Positions 32,709 to 42,271 of a stretch of DNA of 64,000 nt are shown in pieces (the first letter of the stretch is position 1; each line of letters opens with the position of its first letter). The position numbers and the translations under genes are program-made. Source of the DNA: Domibacillus sp. DTU_2020_1001157_1_SI_ALB_TIR_016 (lineage in GTDB: Bacteria > Bacillota > Bacilli > Bacillales > Domibacillaceae); NCBI RefSeq assembly GCF_032341995.1, contig NZ_CP135439.1, forward strand, positions 2,873,501 through 2,937,500, given 5' to 3'. Under the pieces are notes generated by a model that saw only the letters and a program-made list of their open reading frames with translations, had not been told where the DNA came from and made no database searches.

Positions 32709-33421
32709 TATAGAGTTCCTCCAAGTCGATTGTAGATTTCGGTATATGCTTCTGTCAGTCCGCCAAGATCCCGGCGGAACAAGTCTTTATCGAGTTTGCG
32801 ATTTGTGCCTTTTTCCCATAAGCGGCATGTATCCGGCGAAATTTCATCGGCCAGCAGAATGCTTCCATCCTTTTGACGGCCAAATTCGATTTTAAAGTCA
32901 ATGAGGTCAACACCCATTTCGCTAAACAATGGAATGAGTACATCGTTTACACGAAGAGCTTCTTTTTTCAAAATTTGCACTTCTTCAGGTACTGCCACGT
33001 CAAGCAGACGGATATGATCTTCTGTTAAGAGCGGATCACCGAGGTCATCGTTTTTGTAATAAAACTCAACGATTGGCTCTTTAAACCGCACACCTTCTTC
33101 AAAGCCGAGGCGCTTGGCAATGCTGCCAGCAGCAACATTGCGCACCACAACTTCAAGCGGAATAATGTCAACATGCTTCACAAGCTGCTCGTTTTCAGAC
33201 AGCTGCTCAACAAAGTGAGACTGAATACCCTGCTCGGCGAGCTTCTCAAACAATAGCCCTGTGATTAAATTATTTAAGCGGCCTTTACCGTCGATTTCTG
33301 CTTTTTTCTCACCATTAAAAGCAGTCGCTGAGTTTTTATATTCGATCCAGACGATCTCTTCCTGGTCTGTTGCATAAATGCGTTTTGCTTTTCCTTCGTA
33401 GAGCTGCTTGCCTTTTTGCAT
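32708..33421 (-). CDS. purC: SAICAR synthetase PurC
   Basis: 237 residues. It joins aspartate to CAIR with ATP. LYEGKAKRIYATD at the N-terminus, VRNVAAGSIAKRLG and LADEISPDTCRLW are signature segments. Confidence 0.97.
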   Translation of the reverse strand: MQKGKQLYEGKAKRIYATDQEEIVWIEYKNSATAFNGEKKAEIDGKGRLNNLITGLLFEKLAEQGIQSHFVEQLSENEQLVKHVDIIPLEVVVRNVAAGSIAKRLGFEEGVRFKEPIVEFYYKNDDLGDPLLTEDHIRLLDVAVPEEVQILKKEALRVNDVLIPLFSEMGVDLIDFKIEFGRQKDGSILLADEISPDTCRLWEKGTNRKLDKDLFRRDLGGLTEAYTEIYNRLGGTL

Positions 33422-33449
33422 GATGTGATCCTCCCAGGTTCCGGTTTAA

Positions 33450-34742
33450 TTAAAGACCAATGCGGTCAAAAATCGTGTCGACATGTTTGATGTGGTAGTT
33501 ATAGTCAAAGCAGTCAGCAATTTCTTCCGGTGTTAATTTCGATGTGATCGTTTCATCCGCTTCTACAAGTGAACGGAACTGAACTTGCTTGTCCCATGCT
33601 TCCATCGCCCGCGGCTGTACAGTGTCATAAGCTGCTTCACGCGCCATGCCTTTGTCGATCAGAGCAAGAAGAATACGCTGTGAGTAAATAAGACCAAGCG
33701 TACGGTCCATATTGCGCTTCATGTTTTCCGGGAATACCGTCAAGTTCTTCACAATGTTGCCGAAACGGTTCAGCATGTAATTCAAGGCAATCGTTGCATC
33801 CGGCAGAATCACGCGCTCTGCAGATGAGTGGGAGATATCGCGCTCATGCCAAAGCGATACATTCTCGTAGGCTGTAACCATGTGGCCGCGAATCACACGC
33901 GCAAGGCCAACCATGTTTTCAGATCCGATTGGATTACGTTTATGCGGCATCGCTGATGAGCCTTTTTGTCCTTTTGCAAATGCTTCTTCTACTTCGCGTG
34001 TTTCCGACTTTTGCAGGCCGCGAATTTCCGTTGCGAATTTTTCGATAGATGCAGCAACGAGTGCAAGAGTAGCCATATAATGTGCATGGCGGTCACGCTG
34101 AAGAGTCTGTGTTGAAACCGGTGCTGGTTTCGTACCCAGCTTTTCGCAAACATATTGCTCAACGAACGGATCGATGTTTGCGTATGTGCCGACTGCACCA
34201 GAGATTTTTCCGTACTGAACGCCGTCAGCTGCGTCGTTAAAGCGCTCAAGGTTACGTTTCATTTCTTCATACCAAAGGGCCATCTTCAAGCCAAAAGTTG
34301 TCGGTTCTGCATGAACACCGTGTGTACGGCCCATCATTACCGTATGTTTATGTTCAATCGCTTTGTCGCGAAGGATGTCGATAAAGTTCTCAATGTCTTT
34401 ACGCAAAATGTCGTTCGCCTGCTTTAATAGATAAGAAAGGGCTGTGTCGACTACATCTGTTGACGTTAATCCGTAATGCACCCATTTGCGTTCTTCTCCA
34501 AGTGTTTCGGATACAGCGCGGGTAAATGCCACTACGTCATGGCGTGTTTCTAGTTCAATTTCGCTAATGCGGTCGATGTCAAAGCTTGCATTTTCACGAA
34601 GTTTTTGAACATCTTCTTTCGGGATTTCACCAAGCTCAGACCATGCCTCGCAAGCTAAGATTTCTACTTCAAGCCATGCTTTGAATTTGTTTTCTTCTGT
34701 CCAGATGCTGCCCATTTCAGGTCGTGTATAGCGTTCGATCAT
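33450..34742 (-). CDS. purB: Adenylosuccinate lyase PurB
   Basis: 430 residues, fumarase/aspartase family, cleaving SAICAR and adenylosuccinate. The flexible signature loop [16 protein letters not shown] (about residues 260-275) is intact, and [11 protein letters not shown] carries the catalytic His. Confidence 0.98.
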   Translation of the reverse strand: MIERYTRPEMGSIWTEENKFKAWLEVEILACEAWSELGEIPKEDVQKLRENASFDIDRISEIELETRHDVVAFTRAVSETLGEERKWVHYGLTSTDVVDTALSYLLKQANDILRKDIENFIDILRDKAIEHKHTVMMGRTHGVHAEPTTFGLKMALWYEEMKRNLERFNDAADGVQYGKISGAVGTYANIDPFVEQYVCEKLGTKPAPVSTQTLQRDRHAHYMATLALVAASIEKFATEIRGLQKSETREVEEAFAKGQKGSSAMPHKRNPIGSENMVGLARVIRGHMVTAYENVSLWHERDISHSSAERVILPDATIALNYMLNRFGNIVKNLTVFPENMKRNMDRTLGLIYSQRILLALIDKGMAREAAYDTVQPRAMEAWDKQVQFRSLVEADETITSKLTPEEIADCFDYNYHIKHVDTIFDRIGL

Positions 34743-34770
34743 TAGTTGTCATCCTCCGATTAATCGTCGT

Positions 34771-35907
34771 TTATTTTGTCCAAATCCGGCTTTCCTGGAT
34801 TTCGGTTAAGGTTTCATCAATATTGTCCGTCAAAATGGTTACATGCCCCATTTTCCGTTTTTCTTTTGCTTCGTCTTTTCCGTATAAGTGAATGGACCAT
34901 TCAGGCTTGTCTACAATGGCGCTCACAATACCCTCTACATGTTCACCGAGCACATTAACCATGACAGCTGGCTTTAAAAGCGCTGTGCTTTTAAGCGGCC
35001 AGTTGCAAACAGCGCGGATGTGCTGGCCAAACTGGGAGATTCCGCACGCTTCGATCGTATAATGCCCGGAGTTGTGCGGCCGCGGTGCCAATTCATTAAT
35101 GTAAATGCCGCCTTCTTCTGTTACAAACATCTCAACAGCCAGGGTGCCGACAAGGGACAGCGCCGATGCAATGCTCTCTGCTGCCTCATGTGCAGCTCGC
35201 TCGGTTTCTTTCGAAATACGGGCCGGTACAATTGATTCGTGCAGAATGTTATCTACGTGAATGTTTTCTGCCACTGGGAAAAATGTCGTTTCCCCTTCTG
35301 GATTTCGTGTCACAATGACGGATATTTCTTTTTGGAATGGAATCCATTGTTCAAGTACACAGTCACCGTGCGTAAGCAGCTTGGCTGCTTCTGATGCCTG
35401 GTTCACTTCTCTTAACACAAACTGCCCTTTGCCGTCATATCCGCCAGTTGCCGTTTTCAGTACAGCCGGCAAGCCGAGCGCCTCGATTCCTTCCAGCAGA
35501 TCAGACTCGGTCCGAATCACCCGATAAGGGGCGACCGGCACCCCTGCATTCGAGATCGCTTCTTTTTCGTAAACGCGGTTTTGCGTAATACGGATCAGCT
35601 CTGCTCCCTGCGGAATATGGGCCGTGTTCATCAGCTCTTTTAAGCCTTCATAATCGATATTTTCAAATTCGTAGGTGATCACGTCACTTACCTGTGCCAG
35701 GCGCTGAAGTGCGTCCTGGTCATTGTAAGGCGCTTGGATGACGATATCCGCTGTCTGCGTGCATGGGGCTCCTTCTGCCGGTTCAAGAACTGCGATACGA
35801 AAGCCCGCTTCTTTAGCGGCCAGTGCCATCATACGTCCTAATTGTCCGCCGCCGATGATGCCAATCGTTTTTCCCGGTTCAATGATTTTTCTAGCCAAGC
35901 TGATCAC
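34771..35907 (-). CDS. purK: N5-carboxyaminoimidazole ribonucleotide synthetase PurK
   Basis: 378 residues, ATP-grasp enzyme making N5-CAIR from AIR and bicarbonate. N-terminal [13 protein letters not shown] and ATP-grasp segments ([14 protein letters not shown]) are clear. The GTG start at 35907 overlaps purE by 17 bases and has a weak ribosome site, so the exact start is uncertain; coupling to purE is likely. Confidence 0.95.
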   Translation of the reverse strand: MISLARKIIEPGKTIGIIGGGQLGRMMALAAKEAGFRIAVLEPAEGAPCTQTADIVIQAPYNDQDALQRLAQVSDVITYEFENIDYEGLKELMNTAHIPQGAELIRITQNRVYEKEAISNAGVPVAPYRVIRTESDLLEGIEALGLPAVLKTATGGYDGKGQFVLREVNQASEAAKLLTHGDCVLEQWIPFQKEISVIVTRNPEGETTFFPVAENIHVDNILHESIVPARISKETERAAHEAAESIASALSLVGTLAVEMFVTEEGGIYINELAPRPHNSGHYTIEACGISQFGQHIRAVCNWPLKSTALLKPAVMVNVLGEHVEGIVSAIVDKPEWSIHLYGKDEAKEKRKMGHVTILTDNIDETLTEIQESRIWTK

Positions 35908-36379
35908 TGCTTTCGAGGACCGTTTTTTCTGTTTCCTTCCGGCGCTTGTCCAACCGCGCCGCTACACCTGTGTCTGCGATCGACAAAATTTGCGCCGCCA
36001 GCAAACCGGCATTGGTTGCACCGGCTTTGCCAATCGCTGTTGTAGCAACAGGCACGCCGCCCGGCATTTGAACGATAGAAAGAAGAGAATCAAGTCCATT
36101 TAACGCTTTTGACTGAACAGGGACGCCGATAACCGGCAAAGTCGTTTTTGCTGCCGTCATGCCTGGCAGATGAGCAGCCCCTCCTGCTCCCGCAATGATT
36201 ACTTTAATTCCTCGCTCCCGTGCCGCTTCGGCATATTCAAACATCAAATCAGGGGTGCGGTGTGCGGACACTACTTTCTTTTCATAGGGAATGTCAAGTT
36301 CATCGAGTACGTCACATGCATGCTTCATTGTTTCCCAATCTGATGTGCTTCCCATAATAACGCCAACTTCAATCGTCAT
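35891..36379 (-). CDS. purE: N5-CAIR mutase PurE
   Basis: 162 residues, class I PurE converting N5-CAIR to [20 protein letters not shown] and [12 protein letters not shown] are the family motifs. First gene of the twelve-gene operon, behind GGAGG and the guanine riboswitch. Confidence 0.97.
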   Translation of the reverse strand: MTIEVGVIMGSTSDWETMKHACDVLDELDIPYEKKVVSAHRTPDLMFEYAEAARERGIKVIIAGAGGAAHLPGMTAAKTTLPVIGVPVQSKALNGLDSLLSIVQMPGGVPVATTAIGKAGATNAGLLAAQILSIADTGVAARLDKRRKETEKTVLESSDQLG

Positions 36380-36410
36380 CTTGATCCTCCATTGTGAGAT
36401 TTTTTTACAT

Positions 36411-36462
36411 AAAAAAACGGGCAGACCGCTTCTCCGGTAAAAAGGAGAAAGCGATTCGCCCG
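36411..36462 (-). terminator. Riboswitch-controlled terminator before purE
   Basis: A long hairpin with arms CGGGC...TTCTCC / GGAGAAG...GCCCG followed on the minus strand by TTTTTTT. It is the expression platform of the upstream purine aptamer; ligand binding should favour this hairpin. Confidence 0.85.
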
Positions 36463-36488
36463 TAGTCGATCGAGAGTACGAATGCTTT

Positions 36489-36558
36489 CCCCATAGTCGG
36501 CTCGTTTACGGCGGCCGGTAGAAACTCGCGGGCCATATTCCCGCTATTATATGAGGTG
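36489..36558 (-). ncRNA. Purine (guanine-class) riboswitch aptamer, pur operon
   Basis: The minus strand has the conserved purine aptamer core: ATATGG, GTTTCTACC, CCGTAAA and GACTATG, with P1 arms CCTCAT/ATGGGG closing it. The C in GACTATG is the specificity base (C74 in xpt numbering), which reads guanine or hypoxanthine rather than adenine. Together with the terminator it shuts off pur transcription when purine bases are plentiful. Confidence 0.95.
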
Positions 36559-36575
36559 CTTTATTTGTCCTCTAC

Positions 36576-36605
36576 ATATTAACAACCGATCGAAGGGGTT
36601 GTCAA
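36576..36605 (-). promoter_or_regulatory. Sigma-A promoter of the pur operon
   Basis: TTGACA (36600-36605) and TAATAT (36576-36581) on the minus strand, 18-base spacer. Confidence 0.75.
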
Positions 36606-36608
36606 CAA

Positions 36609-36652
36609 AAAATCGAACGATATTTATCACTTATATTTTAATGTTCGTATTT
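36609..36652. promoter_or_regulatory. PurR box pair of the pur operon
   Basis: Two inverted PurBoxes with core CGAAC: one on plus (36614-36618), one on minus (36643-36647), 24 bases apart between cores, upstream of the -35. This matches the B. subtilis PurR site design (14-bp boxes 16-17 apart), where PurR represses unless PRPP is high. Confidence 0.8.
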
Positions 36653-36845
36653 AAGTCATTATTTTTCCTTCAAAGACGATTTCACGACCAATCGGCACAT
36701 GAATTGTTTCCCCGTTTTCCTTCCGTTCTTCAAAAAGGGGCTTTTCCATCCGCCGCACCGGCATATAGCCTTCACGCTTCATTCGTTCGAGGCACTCATC
36801 AATCGTTTCGTTTTCCTGCACGTAAAAATTCTTTTTTTTGCTCAT
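36651..36845 (-). CDS. yebG: NETI motif protein YebG
   Basis: 64-residue small cytoplasmic protein with the [17 protein letters not shown] segment that names the NETI family. Function unknown. It overlaps yebE by four bases and lies just upstream of the pur promoter, the same place as in B. subtilis. Its 3' end coincides with the distal PurR box. Confidence 0.88.
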   Translation of the reverse strand: MSKKKNFYVQENETIDECLERMKREGYMPVRRMEKPLFEERKENGETIHVPIGREIVFEGKIMT

Positions 36846-37384
36846 TGCATCAATTTTCCCCTTCTCACTTGTTTTACCCAGAAGCCGCCATGGATAGTTT
36901 TCGGTTCAAAAGCAATAATAAATGCTTTTGGGTCAAGGTCTTTAATTTTCTCATACAGCTTCAGCTCATATTTACGCGGCGTCAAAATCTGCATTGCCAT
37001 CCGTTCGCCTTCAAGCCCGTTCGCTGCCCAGCTGGTCACTCCGTAGCCTTCCTGGCGCAATTGCTTCGGCAGGTCTTTATCATATTCCTTTGTGATCACA
37101 TTCACCGTAATATATCCAAGCGCCAGCTTTTCCTCGATCTTCATGCCAACGATCACTCCGACACCGTAGCCAACCGCATAAGCAATCAAGTTTTGAATTT
37201 CGTTTAAGTTATCGAGCACCAGCCCAAGACCTACAACATAAATAACAACCTCAATCGTACTGACAAAAGCGGCTGTGTAGCGATAGCCCTTTAGAGTCAA
37301 AATCATGCGGATCGTAAAAAATGAAACGTATACAATATTGATCAGCAAAATAATGACAACCATTAGTAACGCATTATCCATCAT
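36842..37384 (-). CDS. yebE: UPF0316 (DUF2179) membrane protein YebE
   Basis: 180 residues, three N-terminal transmembrane segments (about 5-95) followed by a cytoplasmic DUF2179-like domain (about 100-180). Function unknown. Cotranscribed with yebG by a 4-base overlap. A second in-frame ATG follows the first directly. Confidence 0.88.
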   Translation of the reverse strand: MMDNALLMVVIILLINIVYVSFFTIRMILTLKGYRYTAAFVSTIEVVIYVVGLGLVLDNLNEIQNLIAYAVGYGVGVIVGMKIEEKLALGYITVNVITKEYDKDLPKQLRQEGYGVTSWAANGLEGERMAMQILTPRKYELKLYEKIKDLDPKAFIIAFEPKTIHGGFWVKQVRRGKLMQ

Positions 37385-37432
37385 CGTGATTCACTCCTCT
37401 TTCCCGGCAGTTTACCATATTGCCGCTCATTA

Positions 37433-37465
37433 AAAAAGCCTCAGCCAAATGATTGGCTGAGGCAG
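37433..37465 (-). terminator. Terminator of ptsG
   Basis: GCCTCAGCCAA / TTGGCTGAGGC hairpin with a T-run on the minus strand, just past the ptsG stop. Confidence 0.85.
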
Positions 37466-37473
37466 ATTGCTTC

Positions 37474-39540
37474 TTATTTAATAGTGATGATGTTCTCGTC
37501 GCCATTTTTCACTGTTCCCGGCTTTTCAACCGTTACGGATTGACCTTCTGCAAGGTTTGTGAAAATAATCGGCGTGATCGTCGATGTGGCATTTTTCGCA
37601 ATGTAGTCCAGGTCCACTTTAAGAAGCGGCTGGCCTGCTTTGACTTCATCACCTTCTGATACAAGGGCTTCAAAACCTTCCCCGTTCAGCTTTACTGTAT
37701 CGATACCGAAGTGAATCAAGATTTCGCGCCCACTGTCCGCAGTAATACCAATCGCATGCTTTGTCGGGAAGACGTTAATGATTTTACCGTTTACCGGAGA
37801 TACGACTGTACCATCGTTTGGCTTGATCGCAAAGCCGTCACCCATCATTTTTCCAGCGAAAACAGGGTCCGGTACTTCTGTAATTGGCAGAAGTTCACCT
37901 GAAATAGGTGCTACAAACTTATCTTCTATATCATTGCGGATTGCAGCTGGCGCCGCGTTTTCCACTTCTTTTTGCACTTCCTGGTCCGGTTTTACGGTTG
38001 CTGTTGGACGAGGCTTGTTGCCTTTCATAATGTCCGCCATTTGGTGGCGAAGACCGTCTGATTTCGGTCCAAAGATAGCCTGAATGTTGTTGCCCACTTC
38101 AAGGACACCTGCTGCTCCAAGCTGTTTCAAACGTTTTTTATCAACGTTGCCAATATCATTTACAGATACACGAAGACGTGTGATACAAGCGTCAAGGTTC
38201 ACAATGTTTTCATTTCCGCCCATTGCATCCAGAATCTCATATGGAAGGTCGCCTGCTACAACAGCTGGTCCCTCTTCATTATCTTCGTCTTCTGTCTCAC
38301 GTCCTGGTGTTGCCAGGTTAAACTTGCGGATCGCAAAACGGAAACCGAAGTAGTAAATAACCGCAAATACAAGACCTACTGGAATAACAATCCATGCATT
38401 TGTTTGCGGGTTTAAAAGACCGAATAGTGTATAGTCAATCAAACCGCCTGAGAATGTCATACCAATTTTTACATCCAGCAAGTTCATTGTCATAAATGAC
38501 AGACCCGCAAAAATCGCGTGAACTCCGAACAAAACAGGTGCTACGAACAAGAATGAGAACTCAAGCGGCTCTGTAATCCCTGTTAAGAAAGATGTTAATG
38601 CAGCAGAACCCATAAGGCCGGCTACTACTTTTTTACGCTCCGGACGCGCTTCATGATAAATTGCAAGCGCTGCTGCCGGAAGACCGAACATCATGAATGG
38701 ATATTTACCAGTCATAAATGTACCAGCTGTTAAGTTTTCAACACCGTCACGAATCTGCGCCATAAACATTGGCTGGTCACCACGAACGATTTCACCCGCC
38801 GCAGTTGTGTACTGGCCAAATTCATACCAGAACGGTGAATAGAAAATGTGATGAAGGCCAAATGGAATTAAGCTTCGTTCAATTACACCGAAAATAAAAG
38901 CAGATAGGGCAAGATTACCTTCTAACAGTACGTGTGAAAAGGCATTTAAGCCACTTTGAATTGGCGGCCAGATCACAATCATAAGAAGACCGAGAATTAC
39001 TGCTGAAGCCGCTGTTGCAATCGGAACGAACCGTTTGCCTGCAAAGAATCCTAAGTATGATGGTAATTCAATGTTAAAGAATTTGTTGTACATGAAAGCG
39101 GCAATCGCTCCCACGATAATCCCTCCGAATACACCGGTTTGCAGGGATGGAATTCCAAGAATAAGCGCATAAGCAGGGTTGCCGCCTTCTAGAACAGCGA
39201 TTTTCTCCAAGCCTAGTGCTGTCCCCATTGTGGCGTTCATAATTAAATATCCGACGATCGCCGCAAGACCGGCAACACCGTCACCGCCTGCAAGACCAAT
39301 TGCTACACCGACTGCAAAGAGTATCGGCAAGTTTCCGAAAACAATGTCACCTGAGTTTTCCATAACAGACGCGACTGTAACAATCCAGTCAGCTGTTAAA
39401 AACGGTGCTAAATCAGTTAAAGCTGGGTTTTGCAGCGCATTACCAAACGCAAGCAAAAGTCCGGCAGCCGGCAAAATCGCAACAGGCAGCATAAGTGCTT
39501 TACCGATTTTCTGAAGCACACCGAAAAGCTTTTTAAACAT
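37474..39540 (-). CDS. ptsG: Glucose-specific PTS enzyme IICBA
   Basis: 688 residues: membrane EIIC (about 1-400), EIIB with phosphocysteine C452 ([10 protein letters not shown]) and EIIA at the C-terminus with phosphohistidine H610 (LIHFGIDTV) and H595 nearby (PTKHAIGIT). It imports and phosphorylates glucose. The start [10 protein letters not shown] at 39538-39540 follows GGAGGAAA. Expression is controlled by the GlcT/RAT leader immediately upstream. ptsH and ptsI, which follow ptsG in B. subtilis, are absent here. Confidence 0.96.
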   Translation of the reverse strand: MFKKLFGVLQKIGKALMLPVAILPAAGLLLAFGNALQNPALTDLAPFLTADWIVTVASVMENSGDIVFGNLPILFAVGVAIGLAGGDGVAGLAAIVGYLIMNATMGTALGLEKIAVLEGGNPAYALILGIPSLQTGVFGGIIVGAIAAFMYNKFFNIELPSYLGFFAGKRFVPIATAASAVILGLLMIVIWPPIQSGLNAFSHVLLEGNLALSAFIFGVIERSLIPFGLHHIFYSPFWYEFGQYTTAAGEIVRGDQPMFMAQIRDGVENLTAGTFMTGKYPFMMFGLPAAALAIYHEARPERKKVVAGLMGSAALTSFLTGITEPLEFSFLFVAPVLFGVHAIFAGLSFMTMNLLDVKIGMTFSGGLIDYTLFGLLNPQTNAWIVIPVGLVFAVIYYFGFRFAIRKFNLATPGRETEDEDNEEGPAVVAGDLPYEILDAMGGNENIVNLDACITRLRVSVNDIGNVDKKRLKQLGAAGVLEVGNNIQAIFGPKSDGLRHQMADIMKGNKPRPTATVKPDQEVQKEVENAAPAAIRNDIEDKFVAPISGELLPITEVPDPVFAGKMMGDGFAIKPNDGTVVSPVNGKIINVFPTKHAIGITADSGREILIHFGIDTVKLNGEGFEALVSEGDEVKAGQPLLKVDLDYIAKNATSTITPIIFTNLAEGQSVTVEKPGTVKNGDENIITIK

Positions 39541-39604
39541 GTGTGTTTCCTCCTCTATATTGAATAGTATGTGCATTTCAAAGATGAATCAGACAGACAA
39601 GCAC

Positions 39605-39688
39605 GAAAAAAGGCATGAGAAAAGAAGACATCAGAAAATAGAAGTCCTAATAAACCCCTATTTCCCTGTATCTCCTTTACTCATGCCT
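39605..39688 (-). terminator. Leader terminator of ptsG
   Basis: Long-range hairpin GGCATGAG / CTCATGCC closed over about 60 bases and followed on the minus strand by TTTTTTCG. It overlaps the RAT element, so GlcT binding prevents it forming. Confidence 0.85.
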
Positions 39689-39708
39689 GATCGTATCAGT
39701 AACACGTA
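39680..39708 (-). promoter_or_regulatory. RAT (ribonucleic antiterminator) for GlcT
   Basis: ACGTGTTACTGATACGATCA on the minus strand closely matches the B. subtilis ptsG RAT, and it overlaps the 5' arm of the leader terminator. Confidence 0.9.
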
Positions 39709-39721
39709 AAGAACAATGTAA

Positions 39722-40564
39722 TTATTTCATTTTTGTCTGTATCCGCTGCAGATGCATCGTTAAATAAACCGCTTCCGCATCATACACGGGATGTTTTAAT
39801 GTCTGCTGCATCACCTTGATCAGCTTCCACGACAAATTATAACACACAGGATATTCCGCTTTCAATAGGTTTGCGATTTTTTCCGGTTCCTCGACTTTTT
39901 CCCCGCGGACTACCCGTTCAATCGTATATCGTATATGGCGTACAAGGCGCATATAATCAATGCTTTCTTTGTCGAGCTCCACTTCAAGCTGAGATTCGAT
40001 CATTCCAACTAATGTCGCCATCAGCTCAGAATGGCGGCTTAAATCCTTCACATCTTTATTGGCAACCGCACTATGAATATGAAGGGCAATAAAGCCGGTT
40101 TCCCCTTCTGGCAGTTTAATCGTCAGCTTGCTGTTAATCAGCTTTGTAACCTCTTCTGCTATTTCATACTCAAACGGATAGAGCGCTTTCGTTTCCAGCA
40201 AAAACGGGTTGCTAATGCCCATGCCGCGCATCATGCGATTTACCGCAAACAACAGGTGATCTGTCAGGCCGACGTGAATGTGCTCGTTCAGCGTTTCCCC
40301 TACCCGCTCACGAATAAGTTCCACTGCCGCGATAATGACTTTCAACGTTTCATCATCCAAGTGAGGCAGCAGCTTTTTATACTGCTCCTGCTCGCTCCGG
40401 TCCTTTAATACAAACAGCTTTTCCACCGAGCTACGCACAATGCTGTCTCCCTGCTGCCTGCCAAAACCGATCCCTCTGCCGATCAGCACAACCTCTGTCT
40501 CATCAGTGGTGGCTGCAATGAGCACATTATTGTTTAGTGCTTTTTTCACAAAAAATTTTTCCAT
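39722..40564 (-). CDS. glcT: Transcription antiterminator GlcT (BglG family)
   Basis: 280 residues: N-terminal RNA-binding CAT domain (about 1-60, KKALNNNVLIA), then PRD1 and PRD2 with conserved histidines (HVGLTDHLLFAVNR; TMHLQRIQ). When glucose flows through PtsG the unphosphorylated EIIB allows GlcT to dimerise and bind the RAT, opening ptsG transcription. It is directly upstream of the ptsG leader. Confidence 0.95.
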   Translation of the reverse strand: MEKFFVKKALNNNVLIAATTDETEVVLIGRGIGFGRQQGDSIVRSSVEKLFVLKDRSEQEQYKKLLPHLDDETLKVIIAAVELIRERVGETLNEHIHVGLTDHLLFAVNRMMRGMGISNPFLLETKALYPFEYEIAEEVTKLINSKLTIKLPEGETGFIALHIHSAVANKDVKDLSRHSELMATLVGMIESQLEVELDKESIDYMRLVRHIRYTIERVVRGEKVEEPEKIANLLKAEYPVCYNLSWKLIKVMQQTLKHPVYDAEAVYLTMHLQRIQTKMK

Positions 40565-40616
40565 AGCACATCCTCGTTGTTCTTCTTTTTTTACAGTATA
40601 GCATGAGGGCGACGTA

Positions 40617-40651
40617 AAAAAACACCTCTCTGTTTGGCAGAGAGGTGTTTT
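40617..40651 (-). terminator. Terminator of pbuG
   Basis: AAAACACCTCTC / GAGAGGTGTTTT hairpin with A and T runs on both sides, five bases past pbuG. Confidence 0.88.
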
Positions 40652-40655
40652 GGGA

Positions 40656-41990
40656 CTATTTTAAAAATACAAAATAAAGCACAAATACCACAAATAAGAA
40701 ATACATAATTGGATGGATTTCTTTTCCGCGCCCTTTCATGAGCATCGTGATCGGATAGAACACAAAGCCCATTGCAATTCCGGTTGCAATACTGTAAGAA
40801 AGCGGCATTGCAATAATTGTGAAGAAAGCAGGAACGGCAATTTCAAATTTTGTCCAATCAATTTTACCAAGTACGGATACCATCAGCACCCCAACAATAA
40901 TAATAGCCGGAGCTGTTACATGAGTTGTAATGACGGACAAAAGCGGGAAGAAAAACAACGAAAGCAAGAAAAGAATTCCTGTTACCACTGCTGCAAGTCC
41001 GCTTCGTGCGCCTACCGCTACACCGGCAGAAGATTCAATATATGCTGTTGTCGTAGACGTACCGAGCAGTGAACCCACTGTTGTGGCAGAGGCATCTGCC
41101 ATTAACGCTCTGCCTGCACGAGGCAGTTTATTGTCTTTCATTAATCCTGCCTGGTTTGCAACGGCTACAAGAGTGCCGGCCGTGTCAAAGAAGTCTACAA
41201 ATAAAAACGTTAAAACAATAATAAGCATTTGAAGCGTGAAAATTTCATCTGGTTTTTGGAAAATATTTTCAAGCGCCACACCAAATGTCGGTGCAATGCT
41301 TGGAGCGGCAGAAACAATCTTGGCCGGCAGTTCTACCAGGCCGAAAATCATGCCAACTACTGCTGTAATGAGCATCCCATAAAAGATGCTTCCGTTAATG
41401 CCCTTGGTCATCATAATAATGGTAATGATTAAACCAAAAATCGTTAACAAAGTCGGCGCAGAATGGATATCTCCTAGGCCAACTAAAACAGCATCATCAT
41501 TCACAATAATCCCGGCATTTTGAAAACCAACAAATGTAATAAATAAGCCAATCCCTGCCCCAACAGCATATTTCAATTCAATTGGAATGGCATTAATGAT
41601 GGTTTCCCTGAGCCCGGTCAGTGTAAGGGCAATGAAAATAAGTCCGGAAAACAAAACACCTGTCAGTGCTGTCTGCCATGGAATTTCATATGTCAGCATA
41701 ACGGTATAAGCAAAAAATGCGTTAAGTCCCATCCCTGGCGCAAGACCAATCGGATACTTCGCTAAAAGCCCCATAATCAGTGATCCAACTGCAGCCGCAA
41801 TAGCCGTAGCTGCAAAAACGGATCCGTGGTCCATGCGCATCGCATCCGGTAAATCCGGTATGGATTGCAGCGACAGCGTCATCGGATTAACGACCAAAAT
41901 ATACGCCATAGACAAAAATGTTGTCAATCCGCCAATAATTTCACGGCGGTACGTAGTGCCAAGTTCATCCAATTGGAAAAACTTTCTCAT
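40656..41990 (-). CDS. pbuG: Hypoxanthine/guanine permease PbuG
   Basis: 444 residues, AzgA-like NCS2 permease with about 12-14 membrane segments. It imports guanine and hypoxanthine with protons. The start MRKFFQLDELGTTYRR (ATG 41988-41990) is behind AAGGGAG; the same frame stays open to 42170, but that part covers the riboswitch and is not coding. It is controlled by PurR and a guanine riboswitch, matching its role in salvage. Confidence 0.94.
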   Translation of the reverse strand: MRKFFQLDELGTTYRREIIGGLTTFLSMAYILVVNPMTLSLQSIPDLPDAMRMDHGSVFAATAIAAAVGSLIMGLLAKYPIGLAPGMGLNAFFAYTVMLTYEIPWQTALTGVLFSGLIFIALTLTGLRETIINAIPIELKYAVGAGIGLFITFVGFQNAGIIVNDDAVLVGLGDIHSAPTLLTIFGLIITIIMMTKGINGSIFYGMLITAVVGMIFGLVELPAKIVSAAPSIAPTFGVALENIFQKPDEIFTLQMLIIVLTFLFVDFFDTAGTLVAVANQAGLMKDNKLPRAGRALMADASATTVGSLLGTSTTTAYIESSAGVAVGARSGLAAVVTGILFLLSLFFFPLLSVITTHVTAPAIIIVGVLMVSVLGKIDWTKFEIAVPAFFTIIAMPLSYSIATGIAMGFVFYPITMLMKGRGKEIHPIMYFLFVVFVLYFVFLK

Positions 41991-42021
41991 TCTTTTTTCT
42001 CCCTTCGATCTTATATACGAA

Positions 42022-42056
42022 CGAAAAATACCCGGAGCAGTGGATGCTCCGGGTAC
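42022..42056 (-). terminator. Riboswitch terminator before pbuG
   Basis: ACCCGGAGCA / TGCTCCGGGT perfect hairpin followed on the minus strand by ATTTTTCG; expression platform of the aptamer. Confidence 0.88.
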
Positions 42057-42101
42057 GACTAACAAAGGAATATAGAAAGAGACATTCTCTTTCCATTCAT
42101 T

Positions 42102-42168
42102 CGTAGTCGGACCATTTACGGCAGTCCGGTAGAAACTGTCAAGCCTTATTCTCGACGATATACGATGC
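42102..42168 (-). ncRNA. Purine (guanine-class) riboswitch aptamer, pbuG
   Basis: Minus strand contains ATATCG, GTTTCTACCGG, CCGTAAA and GACTACG, the purine aptamer core; C in GACTACG predicts guanine specificity. P1 arms CGTA/TACG close the element. Confidence 0.94.
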
Positions 42169-42194
42169 ATGTAAAAGTAATAATGTACTCTTTC

Positions 42195-42223
42195 ATTTTA
42201 CTGATATACCATTCGTTCGTCAA
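42195..42223 (-). promoter_or_regulatory. Sigma-A promoter of pbuG
   Basis: TTGACG (42218-42223), 17-base spacer, TAAAAT (42195-42200) on the minus strand. Confidence 0.7.
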
Positions 42224-42227
42224 TACA

Positions 42228-42271
42228 AAACACGAACGAAAAATATTTTTTTATGTTTTTTGTTCGTTTAT
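42228..42271. promoter_or_regulatory. PurR box pair of pbuG
   Basis: CGAAC on plus (42233-42237) and on minus (42262-42266) with 24 bases between cores, the same geometry as before purE. The distal box touches the guaA stop codon. Confidence 0.75.

Noticed and set aside
41991..42170. N-terminal extension of PbuG over the leader.
   Set aside because: The stretch encodes the riboswitch aptamer and terminator on the same strand and has no ribosome site; the ATG at 41990 does.
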